45,448 nucleotides of DNA, from contig VXRN01000048.1 in NCBI GenBank assembly GCA_009838465.1, positions 1 to 45,448 on the forward strand, in the 5' to 3' direction. A program made the position numbers and the translations under genes. A model generated the notes under the pieces. It ran no database searches and was not told the origin of the DNA. It worked only from the letters and a program-made list of their open reading frames with translations. This document shows, piece by piece, positions 16,063 through 23,995 of this stretch (position 1 is its first letter; every line of letters starts with the position of its first letter). Source of the stretch: Dehalococcoidia bacterium. Lineage in GTDB: Bacteria > Chloroflexota > Dehalococcoidia > Lucifugimonadales > UBA1123.

Positions 16063-17703
16063 CTAAAGTCCAAGAATATTCCCCTCATCGTCAACGTCCA
16101 GCTGGCGCGGTGATCCCGGAAGTCCGGGCATTGTGACGATGTTTCCGGCTACGGGGTAGATGAACCCGGCGCCGATAGAGGCGCGAACGTCGGATAGCTG
16201 GAAGGTGTACCCTGAAGGACGCCCCTTGAGCGCGGGCCGGTGTGAGATGGACAGGTGCGTCTTCGCCATGCAGATGGGCAGGTCGCCCCACCCGCGTTCC
16301 TGGAACTGGCGGAGCGTCCGACCGGCGGGAAGCGCCCAGCGCACGTTCTCGGCGTTATACACGCGCTTCGCCAGCGCGACTACCTTCTCGCGCAGGGTGT
16401 CTTCTACGGCGTAGGCGTAGTCAATTTCGGGATGGTCGTCGGCTTCGGTCGCGGCTATGACTGCCTCGGCCAGTTCCATACCGCCCGCGCCGCCCTCTGC
16501 GAACACCTTGCTTTCGACGGCGGCGAAAGCGCCCGCTTCCTCTGATCCCTGCTTCAGGATGGCGGTCTCTTCGGGCGTGTCGGTCGGGAAGTGGTTGAGC
16601 GCGACGATTACCGGCAGGTTGAAGGACTTTATCATGCCAATGAGGTGAGTAAGGTTTTCCATCCCTTTCTGTACGGCCTCGACGTCCGGAGTGCCCAAGT
16701 CGCGGACTCTGACTCCGCCGTGGTACTTCACGGCACGGACAGAGGCTACGATGACCGCTGCGTGCGGCTCTAATCCGTTGAAGCGCGCCTTGATGTGCAT
16801 GAACTTCTCGAAACCGAGGTCGGCGCCGAATCCGGCCTCTGAGAGAACGTAGTCGGCATATCCGAGAGCGAGTCTGTCTCCGACAACAGAGGAGCAGCCG
16901 TGCGCTATATTGCCGAACGGTCCGGCGTGGACGATGACGGGCTGTCCCTCGGTGGTCTGAACGATGTTGGGCTGGATCGCGTATCGGAGCAGGGACATCA
17001 TCGAGCCGACGGCGCCGACGTCCTCGGCGGTGATTGGCGTGCGATCTGCTACCCTGGTCTCGTTTGTGTAGCCGACCACTACACGGCTGAGCCTCGCGCG
17101 CAGGTCCTGGAGGTCTCTCGACAGCGCTAGAATCGCCATTATCTCAGATGCGGTTACGATGTCGAACCCGCTCTCGCGCACCGGTGCGTTATTGGAGCCG
17201 CCGATGCCTGTCATGATCGAGCGTAGCGCTCGGTCCTCGACGTCGGTCACGCGCCTCCAGGTGATACCCTCCGGCCTGAAGCCGTCAATCCGGCCGCGCT
17301 GGGCCACGTTGTCCGTCAGAGCGGCCAACAGGTTGTGAGCAGAGCCGACGGCATGGGCATCGCCGGTGAAGTGGATGTTGACCTCATCCTCGGGCTCAAT
17401 CAGACTGAGGCCGCCGCCGGTACCGCCGCCCTTTATGCCAAAGATGGGGCCAAGCGACGGCTCCCTGAGAGTGGCGACGACGTTCTTACCGAGCCTACCC
17501 ATCGCCTGCGTGAGGCCAACAGTGGTAGTGGTCTTGCCCTCGCCCGCCGGTGTGGGCGTTATACCGGTCACGACGACCATTTTGCCGCGCCGTCCGTCGT
17601 CGCGGATAGCGTCGAGGCGTATCTTGGCCTTATGGTGGCCGTAGGGGATGATCGCGTCGGGGCTGAGTCCCAAGTCCTCTGCTACGTCCATGATGGGCCG
17701 CAT
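16063..17703 (-). CDS. fhs: Formate-tetrahydrofolate ligase
   Basis: This 546-residue ATP-dependent enzyme joins formate to tetrahydrofolate, giving 10-formyl-THF. Its P-loop is TPTPAGEGKTTTTVGL (about 49-64). The family signature REPSLGPIFGIKGG follows, with GDAHAVGSAHNLLAA further on. The length matches the ~550-residue family. The ATG at 17703 has GGAGG seven bases upstream; a longer upstream reading frame is non-homologous and rejected. A candidate promoter with a palindrome lies at 17764-17800. With the formate dehydrogenase nearby it links formate to one-carbon metabolism, in either direction. No other Wood-Ljungdahl genes are in the window. Confidence 0.95.
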   Translation of the reverse strand: MRPIMDVAEDLGLSPDAIIPYGHHKAKIRLDAIRDDGRRGKMVVVTGITPTPAGEGKTTTTVGLTQAMGRLGKNVVATLREPSLGPIFGIKGGGTGGGLSLIEPEDEVNIHFTGDAHAVGSAHNLLAALTDNVAQRGRIDGFRPEGITWRRVTDVEDRALRSIMTGIGGSNNAPVRESGFDIVTASEIMAILALSRDLQDLRARLSRVVVGYTNETRVADRTPITAEDVGAVGSMMSLLRYAIQPNIVQTTEGQPVIVHAGPFGNIAHGCSSVVGDRLALGYADYVLSEAGFGADLGFEKFMHIKARFNGLEPHAAVIVASVRAVKYHGGVRVRDLGTPDVEAVQKGMENLTHLIGMIKSFNLPVIVALNHFPTDTPEETAILKQGSEEAGAFAAVESKVFAEGGAGGMELAEAVIAATEADDHPEIDYAYAVEDTLREKVVALAKRVYNAENVRWALPAGRTLRQFQERGWGDLPICMAKTHLSISHRPALKGRPSGYTFQLSDVRASIGAGFIYPVAGNIVTMPGLPGSPRQLDVDDEGNILGL

Positions 17704-17763
17704 ACGATAACCTCCAGTGAAACGCCCCGCGACGGGGCGCAGGCTTGCTAGTTGACGGGGCGA

Positions 17764-17800
17764 ATTGTAGCATAAGCGATTATCAAGGGGAACTTGATAA
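17764..17800 (-). promoter_or_regulatory. Candidate fhs promoter and operator palindrome
   Basis: On the minus strand the extended -10-like TGCTACAAT lies about 60 bases upstream of the fhs start. Just upstream of it is a perfect inverted repeat TTATCAAG-5 nt-CTTGATAA (17780-17800), covering where a -35 box would be; no good -35 hexamer is visible. A regulator binding the palindrome would block polymerase. A short hairpin CGCCCCG-CGA-CGGGGCG also lies in the leader near 17725-17741. Function is inferred from position only. Confidence 0.4.
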
Positions 17801-17956
17801 GGACCGGAACTGATAGGAGTCGCACTCACTGGGGAGCGCAATCTTGAAGTCAGGGAACTGGGCAACCACGTGTTTGTGGGGAAGCAGGCGAGCAAATGTC
17901 TCAAGTTGCGTATATAATGCCGATATAGATCGGGAGTTACAGAAAGGAGAAGGGTA

Positions 17957-18751
17957 ATGAAGGAGCGAGGAGACACGATAATCGGCGAGGGAACGATCAA
18001 GTTTGGCATTGAGTACAGGGACCTGCTTCACGATCAGGGCGTGTGCATTCATGTTCTTGGCGACGTGAGCGAGGACGACGAGCATGAGCTTCTGAGATTC
18101 GACTGCTTCGACCATGAACCGCACTACCACTACGGCCCGCAGAAGCTGAACGAGAGGCTGATGCTGGACAAGACGACTGCCGGCGATTCGCTGGACTGGA
18201 CGCTGGGTAACATCCGAAGTCGGCTGCCTGATATGATAGACAGGGCGCGGTATCCTGAACTGGCTGAGGCGGCGCGAGACGCCGACTTGAGCGCCGAGAT
18301 GAATGATCTGGAGTCGCAGGCGCGCGCGCTTGCGGTATCCGGTCGCAGGACGGTCATGCACGACAGGGGCGACGTCATCCTGGAAGCCGGGCCTGTTCGC
18401 TTCGGCGTCGAGTTCAGGACGCTGGCTAACGACCGGGGCGTGGCCATCCACGTGCTCGGAGACATCGGCGATGAAGAACAGGAACTGCTGACGTTCGACT
18501 GCTTCGAAGTCGCGCCGCACTATCACTACGGACCGAGGGCGAAGAACCAGCGGCTGTACCTAGACATGACCACGACGCCGGACCCGCTGGGATGGGCGCT
18601 CGACCTGTTCAAGGGCGGTAAGCTCGGCACGATGCTCGAGAGAGCGGGCTACACCGACCATGCGGCCCGCCTGAACCCGGCGCTGGTGGCGAGCGCGGTT
18701 ACCGAGCTTGAGAGCGTGTCCAGAGAGATGGAGACGGCGAACGCGCAGTAG
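17957..18751 (+). CDS. Uncharacterised protein with two tandem ~125-residue repeats
   Basis: This 264-residue protein is made of two copies of one domain. Repeat 1 spans about residues 1-121 and repeat 2 about 134-255. Both contain RGD, then VLGD (residues 33-36 and 166-169), then FDCF followed by PHYHYGP (55-61 and 187-193). Both end with a helical LES segment. The aromatic and histidine-rich PHYHYGP could bind metal or form an active site, but I do not recognise the family. There is no signal peptide. AGGAG precedes the ATG at 17957, and a TATAAT at 17913-17918 gives a plausible -10. A terminator follows. The gene is divergent from fhs and monocistronic. Confidence 0.8.
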   Translation: MKERGDTIIGEGTIKFGIEYRDLLHDQGVCIHVLGDVSEDDEHELLRFDCFDHEPHYHYGPQKLNERLMLDKTTAGDSLDWTLGNIRSRLPDMIDRARYPELAEAARDADLSAEMNDLESQARALAVSGRRTVMHDRGDVILEAGPVRFGVEFRTLANDRGVAIHVLGDIGDEEQELLTFDCFEVAPHYHYGPRAKNQRLYLDMTTTPDPLGWALDLFKGGKLGTMLERAGYTDHAARLNPALVASAVTELESVSREMETANAQ

Positions 18752-18771
18752 CAAATCGCAGTAAATCATTG

Positions 18772-18820
18772 GCGCGCGCTAGCTGGCCGTAGTGGATTTG
18801 GCAGGCGCGCGCTTTTCTTT
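18772..18820 (+). terminator. Rho-independent terminator
   Basis: The arms GCGCGCGC (18772-18779) and GCGCGCGC (18805-18812) are self-complementary and are followed by TTTTCTTT. It lies 21 bases after the stop of the tandem-repeat gene and points in its direction. The loop is long (25 bases), so strength is uncertain. Confidence 0.6.
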
Positions 18821-18855
18821 GCATCCAGGCGGTAGCTCGTCCAAATAGATTCCTT

Positions 18856-20220
18856 CTATTGGAACGAACGAAGGCCCTTTTGGGTTACCAGAACAACCAG
18901 AGTTACAAGTATCAGCAGGGCGCCGAGAATGGCTATGGCCTCTTGACCGCCTAGGGCGTCCGCGATCATGCCGGCGGGCAATACACCAAGCGGCATCAGT
19001 CCGAAGTTCATCATGAATACGCTCATCACGCGGCCACGGTACTGGTCTTCGACGACCTCCATGATGAGACCCATGTTTATCGTCCGGCGTCCGGCGTCTC
19101 CTAGCCCCACCAATACCATGATGATGGCCCCGGCGTAGTACAGCGGGAAGGCCGCGATAAGCAGAAGCGCGGCTCCCGATATGAATGATCCGACTATCAG
19201 AAGCATTCCTCTACGCCAGTCTCCGAGAGCGGCTATAGCGAGCGAACCCACGAGCGAGCCTCCGCCCATTATCGCCACGAGAAGGCCCATTGAGTCGGGG
19301 CCTCTGTGATAGATGTCCACCACGAAGACTGGCAGCAGCATCCTGAACGGGGAGGCGAGCAGGGTGGTGGCGAGCCCCATGACCAGCAGGACGAGCACCA
19401 TCGAATTGCCCTTGATGTACATCAGGCCCGCGCCGATGTCCGCGAACATATTGCGCTTCTGGCTTGGCGCAGCGCTTCCTTCGGGTTTCGGTACCAGCGT
19501 AGTGACGGCGACCGACAGGATGCTGAGACCAGAGATTATGAAGTAAACGTTGGCAGGCCCGGCCCAAGCATAGAGCCCTCCTGCGACGGCGGGCGCGATC
19601 AGCGTCATCGCGCTCATTCCGGCGGCGTTGAGCGCCATTGCGTTGCCGATCCTCTCAGGGCCGACTATCTGCGGGATGATAGCCTGTCGCGCAGGCATCA
19701 TGAAGGTCCAGACGGTGCCCTGCAATATAGAGACGATCAGCAGGTGATACCACTCGATTCTGTCGGTGAATATGGCCGCGCCTATGATGAGGGCGAAAAT
19801 GGCGACTATGAACTGTCCGCCCTGTATCAGACGCTTGCGCTCGACTCTATCAGCGATCACGCCGCCAAATGGAGCGAGAAACAGCATAGGAATAGCCATG
19901 CCCGCGCTGACGAAACCGAGCAGGGAAGCGGAGCCGGTGATGTCGTACACCAGGTAGCCGCGCGCGAGCATCTGCATCTGCATCCCGCCCATCATGGCCA
20001 TCATGCCGAGCCACAGGAACAGGTAGGCGCGGTTGTTCAGGGAAGAGAAAGTCTGGCGCCAGCCGCGGGTCTGGGTGTTGCTGGGGGGAAGAGTCGCGCT
20101 TCTGGCGCGGGAATTATTTCGGCGTGAGGTTTGCCTAATGGAGGATGTCTGTTCGGAGTCGCCCGTTCGAGCAGGCGAAGCGCCATCCTCTTCAGAGGAC
20201 GGGGTTGAATCTGTTCTCAT
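18856..20220 (-). CDS. MFS-type exporter (MFS_3-like)
   Basis: This 454-residue membrane transporter has about twelve hydrophobic segments from residue 70 onward. The MFS loop motif GGVIADRVERKRLI lies in the first half. Later segments (PARQAIIPQIVGPERIGNA and RGRVMSVFMMNFGLMPLG) are typical of the EntS/TetV-like drug or siderophore exporter branch. The N-terminal ~65 residues are a polar, Ser/Arg/Thr-rich cytoplasmic extension, unusual for the family; an internal start such as a Met near residue 73 is possible but would cut the first helix. The gene is monocistronic and convergent with the plus-strand gene ending at 18751. The substrate is unknown. Confidence 0.85.
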   Translation of the reverse strand: MRTDSTPSSEEDGASPARTGDSEQTSSIRQTSRRNNSRARSATLPPSNTQTRGWRQTFSSLNNRAYLFLWLGMMAMMGGMQMQMLARGYLVYDITGSASLLGFVSAGMAIPMLFLAPFGGVIADRVERKRLIQGGQFIVAIFALIIGAAIFTDRIEWYHLLIVSILQGTVWTFMMPARQAIIPQIVGPERIGNAMALNAAGMSAMTLIAPAVAGGLYAWAGPANVYFIISGLSILSVAVTTLVPKPEGSAAPSQKRNMFADIGAGLMYIKGNSMVLVLLVMGLATTLLASPFRMLLPVFVVDIYHRGPDSMGLLVAIMGGGSLVGSLAIAALGDWRRGMLLIVGSFISGAALLLIAAFPLYYAGAIIMVLVGLGDAGRRTINMGLIMEVVEDQYRGRVMSVFMMNFGLMPLGVLPAGMIADALGGQEAIAILGALLILVTLVVLVTQKGLRSFQ

Positions 20221-20310
20221 GTATCGAGTTTACAGGAATGGGAAAGAGGGAATCAATTTGGGGACGGGGCGCTCCTGGAGCTTTTCATTTTGGCCTCGTC
20301 TTCGATCTCT

Positions 20311-20337
20311 CGTTCGCCCTGAGCTTGTCGAACGACG
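20311..20337. repeat. REP-like repeat, second copy
   Basis: The sequence CCCTGAGCTTGTCGAACGA is the reverse complement, with slight change, of the element at 1028-1053. It lies upstream of the MFS exporter gene. The palindromic extension CGTTCG...CGAACG allows a hairpin. Confidence 0.55.
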
Positions 20338-20474
20338 ATCGTTCCTGCCTCTGAGGTGCATGTCCTAACCAGAATGAAATGGTATTAGTACATATTCTTC
20401 TCTGGATTAGAAATCGAAAGACATCCTACGTGTTGTTATAGTTGTTTGATGCTACTTCTGCAATTATTGGGAGA

Positions 20475-20690
20475 ATGAAAGTGTCTAGACAACCGGGTCG
20501 TGAAGACAGAGCTGCACGTAGGCGAAGGGAAAGGGAGACTAAGTGGACAAAGGACTGGCAAGATGAGAGAAAGTTCTTGACCCTGTTCTACAACCCTGGT
20601 GTTGCCTTCATGGATTGCGTCTGGATGCAGAGTGCCATCATAGGCTCCTCGTACTTCATGAGGATCAGGATAGAATTCAGGAGTTTGTGA
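20475..20690 (+). CDS. Charged N-terminal ORF, possibly the 5' part of the HEPN-like gene
   Basis: This 71-codon ORF begins MKVSRQPGRED and continues with a run of arginines and glutamates, then DERKFLTLFYNPGVAFMDCVW. It overlaps the next ORF (20615-21112) by 76 bases in another frame. The natural reading is one protein whose frame shifts between about 20615 and 20690, but the exact point is not visible and no slippery heptamer was recognised. No domain is recognised in it. Confidence 0.35.
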   Translation: MKVSRQPGREDRAARRRRERETKWTKDWQDERKFLTLFYNPGVAFMDCVWMQSAIIGSSYFMRIRIEFRSL

Positions 20691-21112
20691 GGGCAAACGG
20701 CGCTAGAGACGGCCTCCTGCCCGACTGGTACGTAGAGGCCCTGCATAGGTATTTACGTACAACGGATATGCGCCCGGCCATCAAGAAATTCCAGGTAGCG
20801 TTCAGTGACTGCCTTTCAGACCAAACAGTCCGCGACTTAGACGATATCGCACGCACACGCAATGCAATTGGGCATTCCTACATTGCCGCAGGCCAGCACA
20901 TTAACCGGGAAACTCAATCAGCAGCTGTATTGAGATACGCTCCGCGTAATATCAAGGAGTTCAAGGAGGACACCGAGGACCCTCTCATGGAAATAGCCAT
21001 TGAGGCCGACGAGCGATGGATGTCAGTTCACCAAGCAAGAATGCGTCGTCTCTTCCACGTATGCGAAGCCATTGCCGCACGTCTGAGTGTTCCTACGGGA
21101 ATGATTTATTGA
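20615..21112 (+). CDS. HEPN-like protein (possible RNase), start or frame uncertain
   Basis: This ORF of 165 residues is almost entirely helical in character. It contains TRNAIGH, where R82-x4-H87 matches the HEPN nuclease motif (R-x4-6-H) that follows an acidic helix (RDLDDIA). HEPN proteins often act as RNases in toxin-antitoxin and abortive-infection systems. The listed start is a TTG without a clear ribosome-binding site. An overlapping upstream ORF in another frame suggests a frameshift, so the gene may be broken. No nucleotidyltransferase (MNT) partner is nearby. The next gene region holds a restriction-enzyme remnant, consistent with a decayed defence patch. The HEPN call rests on one motif. 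Confidence 0.5.
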   Translation: MRLDAECHHRLLVLHEDQDRIQEFVRANGARDGLLPDWYVEALHRYLRTTDMRPAIKKFQVAFSDCLSDQTVRDLDDIARTRNAIGHSYIAAGQHINRETQSAAVLRYAPRNIKEFKEDTEDPLMEIAIEADERWMSVHQARMRRLFHVCEAIAARLSVPTGMIY

Positions 21113-21234
21113 ATCGCTAGAAGTTCCAGATCTTAACTTTCGAGTTGTTGGGCTGCTTGTGCCTGTTTGCCAAGTGGATAGTTCGAATTTGGATCTGACG
21201 GATCCGAACCCTCTATTTGTGCGCCTCATTTGGC

Positions 21235-21453
21235 TCACTTACTCGTCACCACCACCAACGCCTCAATCCGCCGCGCCGTGTCCGTAAAATGCTGGACTTC
21301 TTCCGGCGTCAGGCTCCGGCCCAGGACTTGGCGCTCGCGGTAGGAGGGCCATTTCTTGAGGACCTGGTAGCCTCCGAGCTTGTAGTTCCAGACGGCGGGG
21401 ATGACGCCGGCCAATCTCGGGGCGGCGGTAAGGTGCTGGTTGGTGATGGGCAC
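21235..21453 (-). pseudogene. C-terminal fragment of a type ISP-like restriction-methyltransferase
   Basis: The 72-codon ORF has the C-terminal specificity-domain ending known from type ISP/IIG restriction-modification enzymes: AVWNYKLGGYQVLKKW, then SYRERQVLGRSLTPEEVQHF and TARRIEAL. Full enzymes exceed 800 residues, so this is a remnant; the frame upstream is not family-like. The start would be a GTG at 21453. It lies on the strand opposite to the HEPN-like ORF and next to a large hairpin, which may mark the deletion end. The N-terminal stub at 2456-2575 could come from a similar enzyme, but order and distance argue against a single interrupted gene. Confidence 0.6.
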
Positions 21454-21497
21454 TCGTGTACGGCTTCTTGTTTCAGGGTCTGGCTGATAAAGAGGAT

Positions 21498-21565
21498 GGG
21501 TCTGGGCTGCGAGCCGCGCTCGCCCGCCGAGGCGGGAGGCGCTCGCAGGTGTTCAGCCCAGACCC
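21498..21565. repeat. Long imperfect hairpin with 12-bp perfect arms
   Basis: The outer arms GGGTCTGGGCTG (21498-21509) and CAGCCCAGACCC (21554-21565) are perfectly complementary. The 44-base interior is very G+C-rich, with a further partial stem (CGCCCGCC against GGCGGG, and CGAGC against GCTCG). It lies at the 5' side of the restriction-enzyme remnant, with no T run on either side. It may be the end of a mobile element or a structured transcript. Confidence 0.5.
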
Positions 21566-21727
21566 GTCGTGAATTCGGCAGCTCGGTTAGGGTTCGAGCG
21601 CTGACTGATGATAACATAATCACGCTATACTCCTAACGACCTTATGTGCTAAAATGCCTTCATCGAGTGGTAACGCTGACATCGTACAGAATATAAGTCG
21701 GAATTTATCAACGGGCCTCACGGGGCG

Positions 21728-21841
21728 GAAGAAACAATTTTCGTGTAGCTTAACTCAGGCGATCTCAGGTGAAACTCTGGTGACTTTTTCACCTGCTGTC
21801 ACCTGTCGAGCACACCAGAAGACAACTGTTCTACTATAAAC
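21728..21841 (+). repeat. Iteron-like element, copy A (upstream of aroC)
   Basis: The core (21754-21795) has units CTCAGG, CTCAGG, CTCTGG at about 11-base spacing, then the complementary CACCTG units. It is closely similar to the reverse complement of 44795-44909 across about 110 bases, and the core CTCAGGCGATCTCAGGTGAA is identical. It ends about 36 bases before the aroC start, in the same relative orientation as the dapL copy. Two alternative pairings can form: CAGGTGA with TCACCTG, and GGTGAC with GTCACC. It may be a leader RNA, an operator or a mobile repeat. Confidence 0.6.
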
Positions 21842-21876
21842 CTAGATTTATCACACGGACGACAGTGGAGTTAGAG

Positions 21877-22968
21877 ATGAGTAATTCGTTTGGGAAGATG
21901 TTCAGGATTACGACGTGGGGAGAGTCTCACGGGCAGGCCGTGGGGGTGACTGTTGATGGATGCCCTCCCCAGTTTCCGGTAGATGAGGCCGATATCCAGC
22001 GTGAGCTTGATAGGAGGCGGCCAGGGCAGAGCGTGATTTCGACTCAGAGGCGAGAGGGCGACCAGGCGGAAATAGTGTCGGGTGTGTTCGAAGGTCAGAC
22101 GCTTGGGACTCCTATCCAGATCATCGTTTGGAACAGAGACGCGAGGAGCCGCGACTATGAAGAGATGCGGTTGAAGTACAGGCCGTCCCACGCGGACTAT
22201 TCTTACCAGGCTAAGTATGGAATCCGGAACTGGATGGGCGGTGGACGCGCCAGCGCGAGGGAGACAATCGGCAGGGTAGCCGGTGGCGCTATCGCCAAGA
22301 AGTATCTCGCCGAGGAGTTCGGTGTGGAGATCGTGGCATATGTGAAGAGGGTAAATGACCTCGAGGCGGACGTGGACTCCGATCACGTGACGACTGCGGA
22401 CGTGGAAGAGAACATGGCGCGGTGCCCGGACCAGGACATGGCCGCTCGTATGATTGAGCGGATCCAGCAGGCGCGGAAGGACGGAGATTCGCTGGGTGGA
22501 GTGGTGGAGTGCGTAGCCAGGAACGTTCCGGTCGGGCTGGGCGAGCCGGTGTTCGACAAGCTGGAGGCGGACTTAGCAAGGTCTGTACTGTCGTTGCCCG
22601 CGTGCAAGGGGTTCGAGGTCGGATCGGGCTTCGCCGGGACGTATATGACAGGGTCTCAGCATAACGACCCGTTCTACAATGACTCAGGCCGGATAAGGAC
22701 GCGCACCAACAACTCCGGCGGCATACAGGGCGGCATATCAAACGGGGAGAACATCGTGATACGCGCCGGGTTCAAGCCGACAGCGACAATAATGCGGGAG
22801 CAGAATACCGTTGACGTTGACGGTAACGAGACGACGCTGATGGGACGCGGGCGGCACGACCCATGCGTTCTGCCCAGGGCCGTCCCGATTGTGGAGTCCA
22901 TGATGGCGCTGGTGCTTGCCGACCACACCCTGCGCCAGCGTGCTCAGACCGGAAGCGTGGGGACGTAG
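21877..22968 (+). CDS. aroC: Chorismate synthase
   Basis: This 363-residue enzyme forms chorismate from 5-enolpyruvylshikimate-3-phosphate using reduced FMN, the last common step to aromatic amino acids. Signatures are the N-terminal [45 protein letters not shown] and the substrate/FMN segment [10 protein letters not shown], with the C-terminal R-x-DP-C ([12 protein letters not shown]). There is no fused flavin reductase, so it depends on a separate source of reduced FMN. The ATG at 21877 has GGAG six bases before it; an in-frame GTG at 21865 is less likely. It is monocistronic. An iteron-like element lies just upstream and repeat R2 just downstream. Confidence 0.95.
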   Translation: MSNSFGKMFRITTWGESHGQAVGVTVDGCPPQFPVDEADIQRELDRRRPGQSVISTQRREGDQAEIVSGVFEGQTLGTPIQIIVWNRDARSRDYEEMRLKYRPSHADYSYQAKYGIRNWMGGGRASARETIGRVAGGAIAKKYLAEEFGVEIVAYVKRVNDLEADVDSDHVTTADVEENMARCPDQDMAARMIERIQQARKDGDSLGGVVECVARNVPVGLGEPVFDKLEADLARSVLSLPACKGFEVGSGFAGTYMTGSQHNDPFYNDSGRIRTRTNNSGGIQGGISNGENIVIRAGFKPTATIMREQNTVDVDGNETTLMGRGRHDPCVLPRAVPIVESMMALVLADHTLRQRAQTGSVGT

Positions 22969-22976
22969 TAGGGGAA

Positions 22977-23017
22977 CACCCTCACCCTGGCCCTCTCCCG
23001 TCAAGGGAGAGGGGATT
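22977..23017. repeat. Dispersed palindromic repeat R2
   Basis: CACCCTCACCCTGGCC precedes the palindrome CCCTCTCCC-GTCAA-GGGAGAGGG. Copies lie at 26655-26694, 28324-28361, 43334-43373, 45176-45209 and 45219-45252. It begins eight bases after the aroC stop, between convergent genes, and could help end both transcripts. Confidence 0.7.
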
Positions 23018-23039
23018 TATCGGATGATGTTCGTGGCCG

Positions 23040-23831
23040 TTAGACGACTGGAGAAGTGCCGCCGTCTATGTTGATTGCAATGCCGGTAAGGTAGCTGGCG
23101 CGGTCGGAGGCGAGGAATGCTATCACGTCGCCCGCCTCTTCGCCCTCACCGACGCGGCCCAGCGGCACACGGTCGCCCATAGCGGAGTAGAACTGGTCGA
23201 GGGTAAGGTCGGGGTCGCTCTCCTGCATGGCCTTGAAGCGGGTCTCGTGCTGGCCGCTCTTTATCAGGCCGATGCAGACGGTGGTCACCAGGATGTTGTC
23301 GGCGGCGAACTCCTGGGACATGGCCTTGGTGAGCGCGACGCCTGCGGCCCTGCTGACCGACGTGGGTACGGAGGCCGCGCCCGGAGCCTTCGCGCCCAGA
23401 TTTGTGACGTTGATTATGCGGCCGCCGCCCTGTTCGCGCATTAGCGGAACGGCGAGGCGTGAGGTCCTTATCGCGCCGTAGAGTTTGAGGTCGAGGTCGT
23501 GCTGCCATGCCTCATCGGTGACACCGAGGAACGCGCCGCCCGCAGATGTTCCGGCGTTGTTGACGAGAATGTCGAGCCTGCCGTGGTCATCAATCGCGCG
23601 CTGAATGAGGTCCTCGACCTGTTCGGGAACCATGACGTCCGTCTGGACGGCTGTCACGCTTCCGCCGGTCTGCTCGCGTATCTCGGTGGCAGCGGCCTCG
23701 AGAACGTCAACGCGGCGCGCGGCTATGAGAACGCTTGCGCCCTCGGCGGCCATGCTCGCGGCGGCAGCCTTGCCTATTCCTTCGCTTCCTCCGGTTACTA
23801 TCGCTACTTTGCCCTGCAATCCGAGATCCAT
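23040..23831 (-). CDS. SDR-fold protein lacking the catalytic tetrad
   Basis: This 263-residue short-chain dehydrogenase/reductase fold protein has an intact nucleotide-binding motif TGGSEGIG (13-20), an ARR segment near 38-40 that suggests NADP, and NNAG (91-94). The catalytic positions are all changed: the usual Tyr-x3-Lys is T157 and R161 (PTSVSR), the active Ser is N144, and the helix Asn is K116. Proton-relay chemistry of the classical type is therefore unlikely. It may bind cofactor only or use other residues. GGAGG six bases before the ATG at 23831 supports the start. It is the last minus-strand gene before glcF but separated by 160 bases of repeat. Confidence 0.85.
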   Translation of the reverse strand: MDLGLQGKVAIVTGGSEGIGKAAAASMAAEGASVLIAARRVDVLEAAATEIREQTGGSVTAVQTDVMVPEQVEDLIQRAIDDHGRLDILVNNAGTSAGGAFLGVTDEAWQHDLDLKLYGAIRTSRLAVPLMREQGGGRIINVTNLGAKAPGAASVPTSVSRAAGVALTKAMSQEFAADNILVTTVCIGLIKSGQHETRFKAMQESDPDLTLDQFYSAMGDRVPLGRVGEGEEAGDVIAFLASDRASYLTGIAINIDGGTSPVV

Positions 23832-23896
23832 TGTTGTCCTCCAGTTATTAGTTGTTAGTTATAGAGAGTCGTGTGACGCTAAAGAGCCGCCGATTT

Positions 23897-23950
23897 CTGG
23901 ATTGCCGAGCGGCGAGCCCTTCGGGGTTCCCGCTTTCGCGGGAATGACGG
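23897..23950. repeat. Dispersed repeat (CCCGCTTTCGCGGGAATGACG type)
   Basis: CTGGATTGCCGAGCGGCGAG is followed by TTCCCGCTTTCGCGGGAATG, a palindromic intergenic repeat common in bacteria. A shorter copy lies at 26616-26644. The gap between glcF and the SDR gene contains little else, apart from a TTAGTTGTTAGTTA stretch at about 23838-23856. Confidence 0.6.
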
Positions 23951-23995
23951 TAAAGGGCAGCAGTGTTTACAATTCTGTTATGAGGTGCCGGTGTA

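Noticed and set aside
17704..18009. N-terminal extension of formate-tetrahydrofolate ligase
   Set aside because: The extra 102 codons overlap the divergent gene's promoter and are unlike the family; the ATG at 17703 has a clear ribosome-binding site.
17783..18526. Minus-strand ORF of 247 codons overlapping the tandem-repeat gene
   Set aside because: The plus-strand product shows an internal duplication with conserved residues and has a good ribosome-binding site; the antisense frame merely mirrors the repeat.
2456..21453. One restriction-methyltransferase gene interrupted by an inserted island between its two fragments
   Set aside because: Both fragments are on the minus strand, but the N-terminal piece is downstream of the C-terminal piece, and core genes lie between, so a simple insertion cannot explain it.
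21754..21813. CRISPR-like array at the CAGGTG units
   Set aside because: The units are about 6-7 bases at 10-11 base spacing with inverted complements, not 25-40 base repeats with unique spacers.
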